A stretch of 64,000 nt of DNA from an uncultured Ignavibacteria bacterium (GCA_913061095.1 CAJXVM010000003.1:186001-250000); one strand, 5' to 3'. Counted from the stretch's first letter, positions 10,612 through 21,021 are shown. Made by a program: numbers and translations. The notes: generated by a model from the letters alone, not told the origin.

Positions 10612-13600
10612 ATGAAGCAGCGAATGACGATGGTTTTCCTGATCCTGCTTGCGGTCACCGCGACGGTGCCCCTGCAGGCGCAGGTGTCGATCGGTGCGCT
10701 GAACACGGCGTACACGCAGGATTTCAACACACTGATCACCAGCGGGAATATCTCGTGGGTGGATAACACGACAGTCAGCGGCTGGTATCACACGCGCACC
10801 GGATCGGGCGACTGGCTCGTGGCCGGAGACGGCAGCAGCAACAGCGGCGCGCTCTACAGCTTCGGCACCGGCACGAACACCGAACGCGCGCTCGGTTCGG
10901 TCGGCTCGGGCAACAGCGCAGTGGGCGACCTCTGGTGGGGCGTGCGCCTGGTCAACAACACCGGCAGCACGATTACCTCGCTCAGCATCAGCTATTACGG
11001 CGAGCAGTGGCGCTACTCCGGTACCGCCGCCGCGCAGACGGTCGTGTTCAGCTACCAGACCGGCACGAATCTGACGAGCCTGAGCAGCGGCAGCTGGACA
11101 AACGTCTCCACCTTCGACTTCACCTCGCCGATCATCAGCGGTTCCACGGGCGCGCTGGACGGCAACGCCGCCGCCAACCGCACGCTGATCAGCAACACGC
11201 TGCCCGTGACACTGAATCCCGGCGACGAAATCATGCTCCGCTGGTTCGACGACAATCACAGCGGCAATGATCACGGCCTGGCCATCGACGACTTCTCCGT
11301 CACCGCACTCGGTGGTTCGGCTCCGACAGTCGTCGAGTTCGCCGCGGTGAACAGCTCTTTCGACGAGGGCGCGGGCACGGTGAATGTCAATGTCAGCATC
11401 ACCAATCCCGACGCATCCAATGCCACGTCCGTGGACGTTGTTCTCACCGGCGGCACGGCCACGAATGGCACGGACGTCAATCCCGCCTATGCCACGACGA
11501 CACTCACCTTCCCCGCCGGCAGCAGCGCCGACCAGAGCATCAGCCTGGCGCTGGCCGACGATGCGCTGTTCGAGGGAGACGAGACGATGATCTTCGAACT
11601 GCAGAATGTCTCCGGCGGCAACAGCGCCTCGATCGGCGCGCAGACCACGCACACGCTGACCATTCTCGAAAACGATCCGCCGCCGACGCCGCGCGTGATC
11701 GTCAACGAGTATTACAATGCCTACGGCAACATTTCCTCCGACGAGGCCGTGGAGCTGCTGGTGACCGAAGACGGACTCGACATGCGCGGCTGGTCGTTCT
11801 CCGACGCGACGAGCAGCGGCAACTTCCCCTACGCCACGGTGACGCTGTCGAATGACGCGCTGTGGAACGGACTGCCGAAGGGAACGATCATCGTCATCGG
11901 CGGGATCTTCTCAGTGCCGATTCAGGACACCGATCCTTCCGACGGACTGATCATGCTGCAGGCACCCGCGCGCAACAACAGCAACCAGTATTTCAGCAGC
12001 CACTCCGGCGGCACGCTGGCCTTCGCCGGCTCTTCCGACGCCGTGGGTGTGTTCGACGCGACGAATACCTTCGTGCATGGGCTCGCGCATGGCAGCAACA
12101 ATCAGAACTCGATGCCTGCCGGACTCTACGGCTGGCTGAACTCCTCGCTGAGCAGCGCCACGAGCTGCTTCTTCACACGCAGCGGCGCGTCGATGACGGT
12201 GATGAATTTCCTGGAGAATACGTATGTCGACGAGGGCAATGCGTCCCTCGCCGCGGCAAATGACGCCGACGGCAACCGTGACTTCCTGCGCATGCTGCGC
12301 AGCCGCGTGTTCACGGCGAACGGCTCCCTGGCCGGCACATTCTTCTGGGATGTCAGCGTGCAGAACGGTGCCGCCGTCACGCTGTCCGGCGCGACGAACA
12401 TCGGCAACCGCCTCTTCGTGGAGGAAGGCAGCTTCGACAACAACGGGTACGCACTCTCGCTCGACGGGAACGGCAACAGCGAAAACGGTACGGGCGCGGG
12501 CGACCTCACGGTCGGCGACGACGCGGGCACGAGCGCCGAGCTGATTCTCGACATGAATCCGTCGCCGGTGTCCGGCAGCCTGGATTTCAATCACAGCGAC
12601 GCGACGGTCGTGTATGAAAGCGCGACCGCGCAGACACTGCTCAATGCGACCTACTTCAACCTCACCGTGCGCAACGGTTCGCAGTCCGAGCCCAAGACCG
12701 TCTCCGGCGCGCTGACGGTCAACGGTACGCTGCTGATCACCGGCGGCGCCTGGCTCGCAGTTGACGATCCGCAGGTGATCGAACTCGGTCCGGCCGGCGA
12801 CTACGTCAACAACAGCCGCTTCCTCGGCAGCATCCGCTCGACGCGTCCCTTCCTCGGCGGCGTCGAGGACTTCGGCGGCATCGGCATCACGCTCGAAGGA
12901 CAGCCGATCATCAACGCCACGGGATCCTCCAATGCGGTTCCCGGAACGGTCACCGTCACGATGACCAGCGGCGAGTATATCTGGGTCGGTGACCTTCCCT
13001 CCATCCTGCGCTATTACGAGATCGAGGACAGCTATCCGAACATGTCCACGGTCACCATGACCGTCGATTACGCGCCGCAGGATCTCAACGGACAGACCGA
13101 GTCCTCGCTCGGCCTGCATCATTCCACCGACAACGGGACGAACTGGTCGCAGCGCACGGCCACGCTCAACACGGGCGCGAACACGCTGCAGCTCGACCTC
13201 AACGACCTGCCGGGCGTGTGGACCATGCATGCGAATCCCCCGCAGGGCATGATCATGAGCGATCCGCTCTCGCTGTATTTCGAGACCGAAGAGAACGGTC
13301 CGCTCCCCGCCTCGCAGCAGGTGGACATCTGGAACGCCTTCGGCAACGGCTCGATCATCGACTGGGAAGCCGTCGCCTCGACGATTGAAACACCGACCTG
13401 GATGAGTCTCACCCCCTCCCCGGCAGAGGGCGTCAACGCCGGCACGTTCACGGTGAACATCACGCGCAGCGACCTCACGCCGGGCACGCACACCGGCGAG
13501 ATCACGATCAACGACGTGCATGCGGTCAATCATCCGTACGTGATTCCCGTCAGTTACCGTATTTACGAGCCCCGGAAAATCAGCATCGGCGTCGACACGC

Positions 13601-14904
13601 TGCGCATCAAGGTGTCGTACAAGCGCGTCGCCGTCGCGGCGAGCATTCCGGTCATCAACGGCGGTGAGAGCTTTGGTCCGGGCGAGATCGCATGGTCAGC
13701 TACGGGCGGCACCCCATGGATGACGCTGTTCGACACCTCCGGCATGGAGGGCGATGCACTGGGCATCCGCATCAGCGCGCTGACGCTGCTGCCGGGCACG
13801 TACACCGGCGAGATCATTATCGAGGGTGTGAACTCCGTGACCAACACCCCGATCGTGAATTCCCCGCTGACCGTCCCGGTGATTCTGGAGAACGAACCGC
13901 GCGACGAGGTCGTGCACACCGTCGGCACCCTGCCGGCGAACAGCGGCATGTCGTTCTACAATTCGCAGGGACACATCATCGCGCGCCTCGACGTGACCAG
14001 CGGTGCGATTCAGAGCATGACCATGCGCACGAAGCCCTACGGGCTCTCACGCAACATCCAGCGGCTGCGTTACGCCTACCGCCACTACATCATCGAGGCG
14101 ACGGGTACGTACACCGCTGACCTGAAGCTGTACTACACGCTCAGCGAGCTGGGACAGACCGGCATCACCGAGCCCGAACAGCTGCGCCTCTGGCGGCAGA
14201 TCCCGAACCTGTTCTACTGGGCACCTTTCCCCGGCTACGCCACACCTGTCGAACAGAGTGTTACCGGTGTAAGCCTGAACGACCTGAACGGCATCTGGGC
14301 GATGGCCTATCCCTACTTCGGATGGGAATGGGAAATCAACGCCAATGCGAAGTGGATCAGCGACAACACATCCCGGCTTACCTGGCACTCGGATTTCGAG
14401 GTCAGTGATCTCGGGTACATCGTCGAGCGTTCGCCGCTCGATCGCGAGGAGTGGCAGACGGTCGCCGTGGTGGAGCCCTCCGAATCTGGATTGAACCGCT
14501 TCGAGGAACGGCTCGATCACGGGGCGTATGCCTACCGCGTCAGCGCCTTCGACACCAACGGTGACGGATGGCAGTCCGGCGCCATTGAATTGCAGCCGAC
14601 GGGCATTCTCGGTACGGATGCGCTGACGGCGCAGGGCTTCACGCTCGGACAGACTGCCCCGAATCCCGCTCCCCTTGCGCGCGGCAGCGCCACAGTGGAG
14701 TTCGGGATGGAACGCGCGGCGGACATCCGGCTGACGCTGCATGACGCCTCCGGACGCGAAGTCGCGGAAATCGCGGCAGGACGCTACGGCGCCGGCACCC
14801 ATGCGGTGCGCATTCCGCTCGACGGACTGACGGCGGGCACGTACTTCTATCGCCTCGCCACAACCGACGGCGCACTCACGCGCAAGATGGTAGTCGTGTG
14901 GTAA
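10612..14904 (+). CDS. Large secreted Calx-beta / lamin-tail-like T9SS protein
   Basis: A 1430-aa exported surface protein, probably adhesive or structural. AGAGGAG precedes the ATG, and a signal peptide (VFLILLAVTATVPLQAQ) follows. Domains in order: an N-terminal jelly-roll-like Ser/Thr/Gly-rich region; a Calx-beta domain at about 238-360 (TVVEFAAVNSSFDEGAGTV to LTILENDPP); a lamin-tail-like segment at about 362-520 (VIVNEYYNAYG, DMRGWSFSDA); several beta-sandwich repeats including two PGTHTGEI/PGTYTGEI units; an Fn3-like domain near 1256-1330; and a T9SS sorting domain from about 1343 (TAPNPAPLARGS, RLTLHDASGREV, LTAGTYFYRL) ending VVVW. Monocistronic, followed by a strong terminator. Confidence 0.8.
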   Translation: MKQRMTMVFLILLAVTATVPLQAQVSIGALNTAYTQDFNTLITSGNISWVDNTTVSGWYHTRTGSGDWLVAGDGSSNSGALYSFGTGTNTERALGSVGSGNSAVGDLWWGVRLVNNTGSTITSLSISYYGEQWRYSGTAAAQTVVFSYQTGTNLTSLSSGSWTNVSTFDFTSPIISGSTGALDGNAAANRTLISNTLPVTLNPGDEIMLRWFDDNHSGNDHGLAIDDFSVTALGGSAPTVVEFAAVNSSFDEGAGTVNVNVSITNPDASNATSVDVVLTGGTATNGTDVNPAYATTTLTFPAGSSADQSISLALADDALFEGDETMIFELQNVSGGNSASIGAQTTHTLTILENDPPPTPRVIVNEYYNAYGNISSDEAVELLVTEDGLDMRGWSFSDATSSGNFPYATVTLSNDALWNGLPKGTIIVIGGIFSVPIQDTDPSDGLIMLQAPARNNSNQYFSSHSGGTLAFAGSSDAVGVFDATNTFVHGLAHGSNNQNSMPAGLYGWLNSSLSSATSCFFTRSGASMTVMNFLENTYVDEGNASLAAANDADGNRDFLRMLRSRVFTANGSLAGTFFWDVSVQNGAAVTLSGATNIGNRLFVEEGSFDNNGYALSLDGNGNSENGTGAGDLTVGDDAGTSAELILDMNPSPVSGSLDFNHSDATVVYESATAQTLLNATYFNLTVRNGSQSEPKTVSGALTVNGTLLITGGAWLAVDDPQVIELGPAGDYVNNSRFLGSIRSTRPFLGGVEDFGGIGITLEGQPIINATGSSNAVPGTVTVTMTSGEYIWVGDLPSILRYYEIEDSYPNMSTVTMTVDYAPQDLNGQTESSLGLHHSTDNGTNWSQRTATLNTGANTLQLDLNDLPGVWTMHANPPQGMIMSDPLSLYFETEENGPLPASQQVDIWNAFGNGSIIDWEAVASTIETPTWMSLTPSPAEGVNAGTFTVNITRSDLTPGTHTGEITINDVHAVNHPYVIPVSYRIYEPRKISIGVDTLRIKVSYKRVAVAASIPVINGGESFGPGEIAWSATGGTPWMTLFDTSGMEGDALGIRISALTLLPGTYTGEIIIEGVNSVTNTPIVNSPLTVPVILENEPRDEVVHTVGTLPANSGMSFYNSQGHIIARLDVTSGAIQSMTMRTKPYGLSRNIQRLRYAYRHYIIEATGTYTADLKLYYTLSELGQTGITEPEQLRLWRQIPNLFYWAPFPGYATPVEQSVTGVSLNDLNGIWAMAYPYFGWEWEINANAKWISDNTSRLTWHSDFEVSDLGYIVERSPLDREEWQTVAVVEPSESGLNRFEERLDHGAYAYRVSAFDTNGDGWQSGAIELQPTGILGTDALTAQGFTLGQTAPNPAPLARGSATVEFGMERAADIRLTLHDASGREVAEIAAGRYGAGTHAVRIPLDGLTAGTYFYRLATTDGALTRKMVVVW

Positions 14905-14929
14905 CATCCCGTCACATTCCAATTCCAGA

Positions 14930-14965
14930 GCACAGGGTCCCGGCGACGGGGCCCTGTGCATTTTC
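14930..14965 (+). terminator. Rho-independent terminator
   Basis: 13-bp stem GCACAGGGTCCCG / CGGGGCCCTGTGC with one G-T wobble and a GCGA tetraloop, followed by ATTTTC. It serves the Calx-beta gene. The rest of the gap up to 15207 holds nothing recognisable except the ribosome site of the next gene. Confidence 0.85.
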
Positions 14966-15207
14966 AGCTGCGGCGTGGGATCCTGTTCATTCTAACACAT
15001 CCCTCAACGCTTCCTCACGCTTCACCGATACGACGCTAACAGTCATCCGGTATGTTTGGATTCAAGATGTTCATGTCCGACATGCAGGATGATCATGCCC
15101 GCGTTCGCCTGCCCATGCAGCACAGATCCATCGTCCGCAGAATCGAGATGCGCGCACGCAGCATGGCCTGCCATTATTCCATTCATTATCAGTGAGGAGC
15201 ACATCGG

Positions 15208-18200
15208 ATGAAGCGTTGCCACTTTCTCTCCGCGCTTCTGGCCGGTGCCATGCTGTTCTGTCTTCTGCCGACGCAGGGACAGGCGCAGCTGCTGCACGGC
15301 CGCAAAAGCCCGAAAAACATCATCATCATGATCAGCGACGGCTGGGGCTACAACCAGATCCAGGCGACCAATGCCTGGCACGACGGCGCCTTCGAAACGC
15401 AGCCGTACGAACACTTCCCCGTCGACATGTTCATGAGCACCTATCCCGCGAAAACCAAGGACGCCCCCGAGCTGGAGTACTGGAACACCGGCTATAATTC
15501 CGAACAGGCCTGGGCGGATTTCGAGTGGGTCATGAGCGGTGCCACCGGATCAGCGCCGGCGGCGACGTCCATGGCAACCGGGTTCAAGAGCTATTACAAA
15601 GGCATCGGCGTGGATGTCGATCACAACCCCCTGCGCAACATCACCGAGCGGGCGGAACAGCTGGGGAAGGCTGCCGGCGTGGTGACCTCCGTGCAGTGGA
15701 CGCATGCAACGCCGGCGGCGTTCGTCGCGCACAACGTGCATCGCGATCACTACGACGAACTGGGTCGCGAAATGCTGCTCGACAGCAAGCTTTCCGTCAT
15801 TATGGGTGCCGGTCACCCGATGTACGATAACAACGGAAAAGCGACGTCCGGGGATTTCGATTACAAGTATGTCGGCGGCGAGGATGCATGGAACGGTCTG
15901 GTCGGCGGGAAAACGACCTACGGCGTGGCGGCGAATTCCGCGAACACGACCGTGCAGGACATTGACGATGACGGCTATCCGGATCCCTGGACACTGATCG
16001 AGACGCGAGAGGATTTCCAGAACCTGATGAGCGGCGACACCCCGCTGCGTGTCGTCGGCACACCCCGCGTGTACGAAACACTGCAGCAGAGCCGCGGGGA
16101 AACCGACGGGAAGGAGGACGCATACAGCGTACCCTTCAACTCCGGCATTCCCACGCTCGAGGAAATGACGCGCGGTGCGCTGAACGTCCTCGACAATGAT
16201 GCTGACGGATTCTTCCTCATGGTCGAAGGCGGCGCCGTGGACTGGTCGGGTCACGCCAACCAGCCCGGCCGCCTGATCGAGGAGCAGCATGATTTCAACA
16301 ACGCCGTCAAAGCGGTCATCGCATGGATCGAGGCGAACGGCGGCTGGGAGGAAAACCTCCTCGTCGTCACCGGCGACCACGAGACCGGATATCTGACCGG
16401 TCCGAAAGAAAATGACAACTCCCCGATCACCAACCCCGTGGTCAACAACGGCAAAGGCCAGATGCCGGACATGAAGTACAACAGCGGCGGCCATACCAAC
16501 CAGCTCATCCCCTTCTACGCCAAGGGACTGGGCAGCGACCTGTTTGATCTCTACGCGGACGAAGTAGACTATCTCTGGGGTTCCTATGTCAACAATACGG
16601 AACTCGGCCTGGCATGCCTCACGCTCTGGCCGGATCCCACGACAGAGGTTCGGGTGCCGGAGAACATCATCGTGCTCATCAGCGACGGCTGGGGCTACAA
16701 TGAGATCCAGGCCACGAACGCCTGGCATGACGGCGATTTCCACACACAGGCATACGAGCAGTTCCCGGTGAACCTGTTCATGAGCACCTATCCCGCAAAG
16801 ACGAAGGACGATCCCTCCATGCAGTACTGGGCGACCGGCTATAATTCCTTCAAAACATGGTCGGATTTCGACTGGATGAATCACGGCGCAACCGGTTCCG
16901 CACCGGCTGCCACGTCCATGGCGACGGGTTTCAAATCCTACTACAAGGGCATCGGCGTTGACGTGAACCACAATGCACTGTTCAATATCACCCAGCAGGG
17001 CGAAGAAATGGGAAAAGCGACGGGCGTCGTGACTTCCGTCGAATGGACACATGCCACCCCGGCGGCATTCGTCGCCCACAACGTGCATCGTGATCACTAT
17101 GACGAGCTCGGCCGCGAGATGCTGCTCGACAGCAAGGCCGACGTCATCATGGGCGCCGGACATCCGATGTATGACAATAGCGCGCAGCCGAAGTCCGAGG
17201 ATATCGACTACAAGTACGTCGGTGGCGAAGACGCGTGGAACTGTCTGATCAATGGCAGAACGGAGTACAACGTGCCGAGTAACGAGGGCCGCACCAAGGT
17301 GCAGGATGCTGACGGTGACGGGTATGCCGATGCCTGGACGTTCATCGAAGACCTCAAGGATTTCGAGTCATTGATCACCTCCTCAAATCCCCCGAAGCGC
17401 GTCATCGGTATTCCGAAGGTGTACCAGACGCTGCAGCAGAGCCGCGGGACCACTGACGGCAAGGAGGATGCCTATTCCGTGCCGTTCAACGAAGGCATCC
17501 CGACACTCGAGGAAATGACGCGCGGAGCACTGAACGTCCTCGACGAGGATCCGGACGGGTTCTTCCTCATGGTCGAGGGCGGCGCGGTGGATTGGACGGG
17601 ACATGCCAATCAGCCCGGTCGTCTGATCGAGGAGCAGCACGATTTCAACAACACCGTTGACGCCGTCATCGAATGGGTGGAAGCCAACAGCAGCTGGGAC
17701 AAAACGCTGGTCATCGTCACAGGCGATCATGAGACCGGATATCTGACTGGTCCAAAGGAGGAAGACCAGTCTCCGGTGACCAACCCGGTTGTCAATAACG
17801 GCAGGAATCAGATGCCCGGCATGCGCTACAACAGCGGCGGACACACCAACCAGCTGATTCCCTTCTATGCGAAAGGCGCGGGCAGTGAGCTTTTCCCCGG
17901 CTACGCCGACGAGTTCGACTATCTCTGGGGTCGCTATCTCAACAATACGGAGCTCGGTCAGGCCATGATGTATCTCTGGCGAGGAAAGGCCAACGTGGTC
18001 ACCGGCATCCGGCACGAGGCGGAACTGGTGCCGACGACGGTCATCCTCCAGTCGAACTACCCGAATCCCTTCAATCCCTCGACGACGCTCAGTTATGCAC
18101 TGCCGCAGCAAATGCATGTGCGCCTGAGCGTGCACGACCAGCTCGGTCGCCGGGTCGCGGTGCTCAGCGAAGGGCAGCAGCCGGCCGGAACGCATTCCCT

Positions 18201-18297
18201 CACCTGGAACGCACATGAAATGTGCAGCGGACTCTACCTCGCGGTGCTTGAAGCAGACGGTATTGTCCTCACCGGAAAAATGCTTCTGACAAAATAA
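15208..18297 (+). CDS. Tandem-duplicated alkaline phosphatase with T9SS sorting domain
   Basis: A 1029-aa secreted phosphomonoesterase containing two complete PhoA-superfamily domains. After a signal peptide (ending TQGQAQ), domain 1 spans about 35-480 and domain 2 about 484-930. Both begin NIIxxISDGWGYNxIQATNA and both carry the nucleophile block ATGSAPAATSMATG (Ser115, Ser564), the metal motifs MVEGGAVDW[ST]GHAN and TGDHETGYLTGP, and GGHTNQLIPFYAKG. In both copies the residue before the nucleophile is Gly, not the Asp of classical DSA enzymes. The end (YPNPFNPSTTLSYALP to KMLLTK) is a canonical T9SS type A sorting domain. GAGGAG precedes the ATG at 15208. Most alkaline phosphatases are one such domain of about 450 aa, so this is a covalent dimer, presumably scavenging phosphate at the cell surface. 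Confidence 0.93.
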   Translation: MKRCHFLSALLAGAMLFCLLPTQGQAQLLHGRKSPKNIIIMISDGWGYNQIQATNAWHDGAFETQPYEHFPVDMFMSTYPAKTKDAPELEYWNTGYNSEQAWADFEWVMSGATGSAPAATSMATGFKSYYKGIGVDVDHNPLRNITERAEQLGKAAGVVTSVQWTHATPAAFVAHNVHRDHYDELGREMLLDSKLSVIMGAGHPMYDNNGKATSGDFDYKYVGGEDAWNGLVGGKTTYGVAANSANTTVQDIDDDGYPDPWTLIETREDFQNLMSGDTPLRVVGTPRVYETLQQSRGETDGKEDAYSVPFNSGIPTLEEMTRGALNVLDNDADGFFLMVEGGAVDWSGHANQPGRLIEEQHDFNNAVKAVIAWIEANGGWEENLLVVTGDHETGYLTGPKENDNSPITNPVVNNGKGQMPDMKYNSGGHTNQLIPFYAKGLGSDLFDLYADEVDYLWGSYVNNTELGLACLTLWPDPTTEVRVPENIIVLISDGWGYNEIQATNAWHDGDFHTQAYEQFPVNLFMSTYPAKTKDDPSMQYWATGYNSFKTWSDFDWMNHGATGSAPAATSMATGFKSYYKGIGVDVNHNALFNITQQGEEMGKATGVVTSVEWTHATPAAFVAHNVHRDHYDELGREMLLDSKADVIMGAGHPMYDNSAQPKSEDIDYKYVGGEDAWNCLINGRTEYNVPSNEGRTKVQDADGDGYADAWTFIEDLKDFESLITSSNPPKRVIGIPKVYQTLQQSRGTTDGKEDAYSVPFNEGIPTLEEMTRGALNVLDEDPDGFFLMVEGGAVDWTGHANQPGRLIEEQHDFNNTVDAVIEWVEANSSWDKTLVIVTGDHETGYLTGPKEEDQSPVTNPVVNNGRNQMPGMRYNSGGHTNQLIPFYAKGAGSELFPGYADEFDYLWGRYLNNTELGQAMMYLWRGKANVVTGIRHEAELVPTTVILQSNYPNPFNPSTTLSYALPQQMHVRLSVHDQLGRRVAVLSEGQQPAGTHSLTWNAHEMCSGLYLAVLEADGIVLTGKMLLTK

Positions 18298-18317
18298 CCT
18301 CTCTTTCCTCCTGAAGC

Positions 18318-18356
18318 ACGCGCGCGGGATAGCTTCGGCATCCCGCGCGCGTTTTC
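18318..18356 (+). terminator. Rho-independent terminator
   Basis: Perfect 13-bp stem ACGCGCGCGGGAT / ATCCCGCGCGCGT with a nine-base loop and a TTTT tail, between the phosphatase and mntP. Confidence 0.9.
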
Positions 18357-18367
18357 TATATTTCGGG

Positions 18368-18925
18368 ATGGATCCGCTCACCCTGCTGTTCATCGCCTTC
18401 GCGCTCGGTATCGACGCGTTCGCCGTTTCGCTCTCCACCGGCGCGTATCTCGTGCGTGCCGACCGCCGGCAAACCTTCCGCATGAGCTTTCACTTCGGGC
18501 TGTTCCAGGCGCTGATGCCCGTACTCGGCTGGGCCGCCGGCACGGGATTCGTGGATATGATCAGGGAAGTTGATCACTGGATCGCCTTCGGACTGCTTGC
18601 GGTGATCGGGGGACGGATGATCATCAATTCCCTCAGGCCGGGCGCGGCCCGCATCGTAAAGGACGTCACGCGTGGCTGGTCACTGGTCAGTCTGTCAATC
18701 GCCACGAGCATCGACGCGCTGGCGGTCGGACTCAGTCTCTCGCTCATCAACGTGCACATCGCCTTCCCTGCCATTGTCATCGGCATCGTTGCCGGACTGA
18801 TGTCCCTCATCGGTATTCGCCTCGGCGAACGTATCTCCCGCATCGCGGGGACGCATATGGAGTTTATCGGGGGAGTGATTCTGATCCTGATAGGGATCAG
18901 GATCGTGGTGGAACACCTCTCGTAG
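18368..18925 (+). CDS. mntP: Manganese efflux pump MntP
   Basis: A 185-aa inner-membrane protein with six predicted helices in two repeats. Each repeat carries the acidic metal motif: ALGIDAFAVSLSTG near residue 12 and ATSIDALAVGLSLS near 117, the conserved Asp residues needed for Mn(II) export in the family. Length equals the usual 185-190. The upstream gap is only 70 bases and is taken up by the phosphatase terminator. TATATTTCG sits just before the ATG, leaving no room for a yybP-ykoY manganese riboswitch and suggesting a very short leader. Monocistronic, ending in a heptamer array. Confidence 0.93.
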   Translation: MDPLTLLFIAFALGIDAFAVSLSTGAYLVRADRRQTFRMSFHFGLFQALMPVLGWAAGTGFVDMIREVDHWIAFGLLAVIGGRMIINSLRPGAARIVKDVTRGWSLVSLSIATSIDALAVGLSLSLINVHIAFPAIVIGIVAGLMSLIGIRLGERISRIAGTHMEFIGGVILILIGIRIVVEHLS

Positions 18926-18967
18926 GATTACAGATTATAGATTGCAGATTTCAGATAGCAGATTGCG
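18926..18967. repeat. Heptamer tandem array, GATTGCN-type x 6
   Basis: GATTACA, GATTATA, GATTGCA, GATTTCA, GATAGCA, GATTGCG in uninterrupted seven-base register, starting immediately after the mntP stop. Confidence 0.8.
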
Positions 18968-18991
18968 TCAACCACACGCTCACGCGTGTGG

Positions 18992-19690
18992 CTAGCGCGG
19001 AACGGCGACGCCACCCATCCTTCCCTGTATCCAGTCCGCCCGGCGGGAGATGTATGCGGTGGGACTGGCGGGTGACCAGCGGCGGGGATTGGGCAGGACG
19101 GCGGCGATGAGCGCGGCCTCCCGGCTCGTGAGATCCGCGGCGGATTTGCCGAAGTAATGCCGCGCCGCGGCCTCGACGCCGTAAATGCCATCCCCCATCT
19201 CCACGACATTGGCATACACTTCCAGGATGCGGCGTTTTCCCCAGAGATGCTCGATCAGATACGTGAACCAGGCCTCGAGTCCCTTGCGCACGTAATTCCG
19301 GCCGTGCCAGAGAAACACGTTTTTCGCCGTCTGCATCGTGACCGTGCTGGCGCCGCGCACCTTGCGTCCCTGATGGCGGCGATTGTAGCGCATGGCATCC
19401 TCCATGGCCTTCCAGTCTATGCCGTCGTGGCGCATGAAGCGCGCGTCCTCTGCCGCGACGACGGCCCGGATGAAATGCGGACTGATCTGCTCGTACGGCA
19501 CCCAGTGCTGCTCGATTCCCACCGGCTTGCCGTCAGAGAGTCCCTCGTACACGCGCAGCATCATGATCGGTGTATACGGCGGCGGTACGACACGCGTGAG
19601 CCCGACGTACATCACACTGAGCAGCACAAGCACCGCGGCGACCCGCAGCAGAGCGAGCGCGGTGCGTCCGATATGTCGCAGGATGGTCAT
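18992..19690 (-). CDS. mtgA: Monofunctional peptidoglycan glycosyltransferase
   Basis: A 232-aa GT51 enzyme that polymerises lipid II into glycan strands at the outer face of the inner membrane. One N-terminal membrane anchor ([19 protein letters not shown]) is followed by all GT51 motifs: [16 protein letters not shown] with the catalytic Glu, [12 protein letters not shown], the KGLEAW helix, and [15 protein letters not shown] leading to [13 protein letters not shown]. There is no transpeptidase domain, and the length fits MtgA (about 230-240 aa). It is convergent with mntP, with the heptamer array between them. Confidence 0.94.
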   Translation of the reverse strand: MTILRHIGRTALALLRVAAVLVLLSVMYVGLTRVVPPPYTPIMMLRVYEGLSDGKPVGIEQHWVPYEQISPHFIRAVVAAEDARFMRHDGIDWKAMEDAMRYNRRHQGRKVRGASTVTMQTAKNVFLWHGRNYVRKGLEAWFTYLIEHLWGKRRILEVYANVVEMGDGIYGVEAAARHYFGKSAADLTSREAALIAAVLPNPRRWSPASPTAYISRRADWIQGRMGGVAVPR

Positions 19691-19738
19691 GGCTGTTCAC
19701 GCCCAACATAAGAAAAAAACTGCGGACCGGGAGCGGAG

Positions 19739-19787
19739 GATTACGGGTTGCAGATTACTGATTGCAAATTAGAGATTGCGGTTGTGG
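19739..19787. repeat. Heptamer tandem array x 7
   Basis: GATTACG, GGTTGCA, GATTACT, GATTGCA, AATTAGA, GATTGCG, GTTGTGG in exact register, in the divergent gap upstream of mtgA and of the helical lipoprotein gene. Confidence 0.75.
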
Positions 19788-19885
19788 GCGTCAGGATGTA
19801 ACTTTCAATCGATTCACGTTGTCATTCTTCGTCCTGCAATTTGCAGCGAACGAAATTATATTGCCCAACAACAGACAGGACTCCC

Positions 19886-20998
19886 ATGAAACGCGCATTT
19901 CTTTCCGTTCTGCTCACCGCCGTGCTGCTGACCGCCTGCAGCAACAACGACGCCCCCGTGGAACCGGCGGCTGCGCCGGACGCGATGGAACAGATCGCCG
20001 CCAGCATCGACCGGCTCAATCTCACGCTTGAGCAGGCCGCCCAGCTCGATGAGATGGTCTTCATGGAGGAAGACCTGTCCCTGCTGCTCGACCCCGTGCA
20101 GGAGGATGCATTCAACGGCCTCCTCGACGGCGGCACCCGCAACTTCGATCCGCGGCGCGGCATCGATATCGGGGCAATCATCTACTATCAGCTCATCGTC
20201 AAGGCGAATCCCGACATGGACGAAGAGACGCTCACCAAACTGCGTGAGATGATCGCTCAGTCCCTGCAGCTTCGCCAGCGCATACTGCAGAGCGGGAAAT
20301 CCCGTGAAGAAATCCTGCGTCTGCTGCAGGATGAGCACAACAAGCTGATTCGCCAGATCAACCAGCTTATCGGTCCCGAGGCCGTCGCGCGCGTCGAGCG
20401 GCTGAAGGCGCAGCTCGAGGAGGAGCGTGAAAAACGCCGCGAGGAATGGCAGCAGCAGCGGATCGAGCGCCAGGTCGGCATGATGACACGCCTGCTCGGC
20501 CTGACCGAGGAGGAAGCCAATGCGGTGCGCCGTATCCTCACGCATCAGCATGAAGAAATGAAGCGGCTCCGCGAGCTGTATGGCGAAAACCCCGAGCAGT
20601 TCCGCGAAGCCCTGCGCACGCTGCAACTGCGCATTGACGAGGCGATGAAAAACGCCATCGGCGAGAAATGGGAGCGCTGGAAGCAGCTGCAGCAGAAGCG
20701 CATCGACCCGCGTGACCATGAGTCACCCATAGAAAAGCGCGTGAAAATGATGACTGACCTGCTGCAGCTCAGCGAGCGGCAGGCCGCGGCCGTCAAAGAC
20801 ATTCTCACGAAACAGCACGAAGAAATCCAGCGCCTGATGCGACAGTACAGCAATGACCGCGAGGCACTGGCCGAGGCGCTCAAGGCGCTGCAGCAGCGCA
20901 TCGATGCGCAGATCGCAAAAATCCTCACTCCCGAACAGCTCGAACGCTGGAAACGCTACAAGAGCGGCGGAGGACGCGGCATCGGCCCGCGCGGCTGA
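19886..20998 (+). CDS. Helical lipoprotein with two Spy/CpxP-like repeats
   Basis: A 370-aa lipoprotein. I start at the ATG at 19886 (AGGA upstream), giving [18 protein letters not shown] with a clean lipobox; an upstream in-frame start would spoil the signal peptide. The mature protein is almost wholly helical and highly charged. Two related segments, near residues 195-275 ([31 protein letters not shown]) and 285-355 ([40 protein letters not shown]), resemble LTxxQ-type Spy/CpxP periplasmic chaperones. A role in envelope stress or metal-linked chaperoning is inference. A terminator follows directly; monocistronic. Confidence 0.7.
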   Translation: MKRAFLSVLLTAVLLTACSNNDAPVEPAAAPDAMEQIAASIDRLNLTLEQAAQLDEMVFMEEDLSLLLDPVQEDAFNGLLDGGTRNFDPRRGIDIGAIIYYQLIVKANPDMDEETLTKLREMIAQSLQLRQRILQSGKSREEILRLLQDEHNKLIRQINQLIGPEAVARVERLKAQLEEEREKRREEWQQQRIERQVGMMTRLLGLTEEEANAVRRILTHQHEEMKRLRELYGENPEQFREALRTLQLRIDEAMKNAIGEKWERWKQLQQKRIDPRDHESPIEKRVKMMTDLLQLSERQAAAVKDILTKQHEEIQRLMRQYSNDREALAEALKALQQRIDAQIAKILTPEQLERWKRYKSGGGRGIGPRG

Positions 20999-21021
20999 GC
21001 TTCCTCAGGTACCTGAGTATC

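Noticed and set aside
15208..18297. Assembly artefact duplicating one alkaline phosphatase domain
   Set aside because: The two copies differ at many protein and silent positions and join with a coherent linker, so they are a real ancient duplication.
18298..18367. yybP-ykoY manganese riboswitch before mntP
   Set aside because: Only 70 bases available, and most of them form the terminator of the preceding gene.
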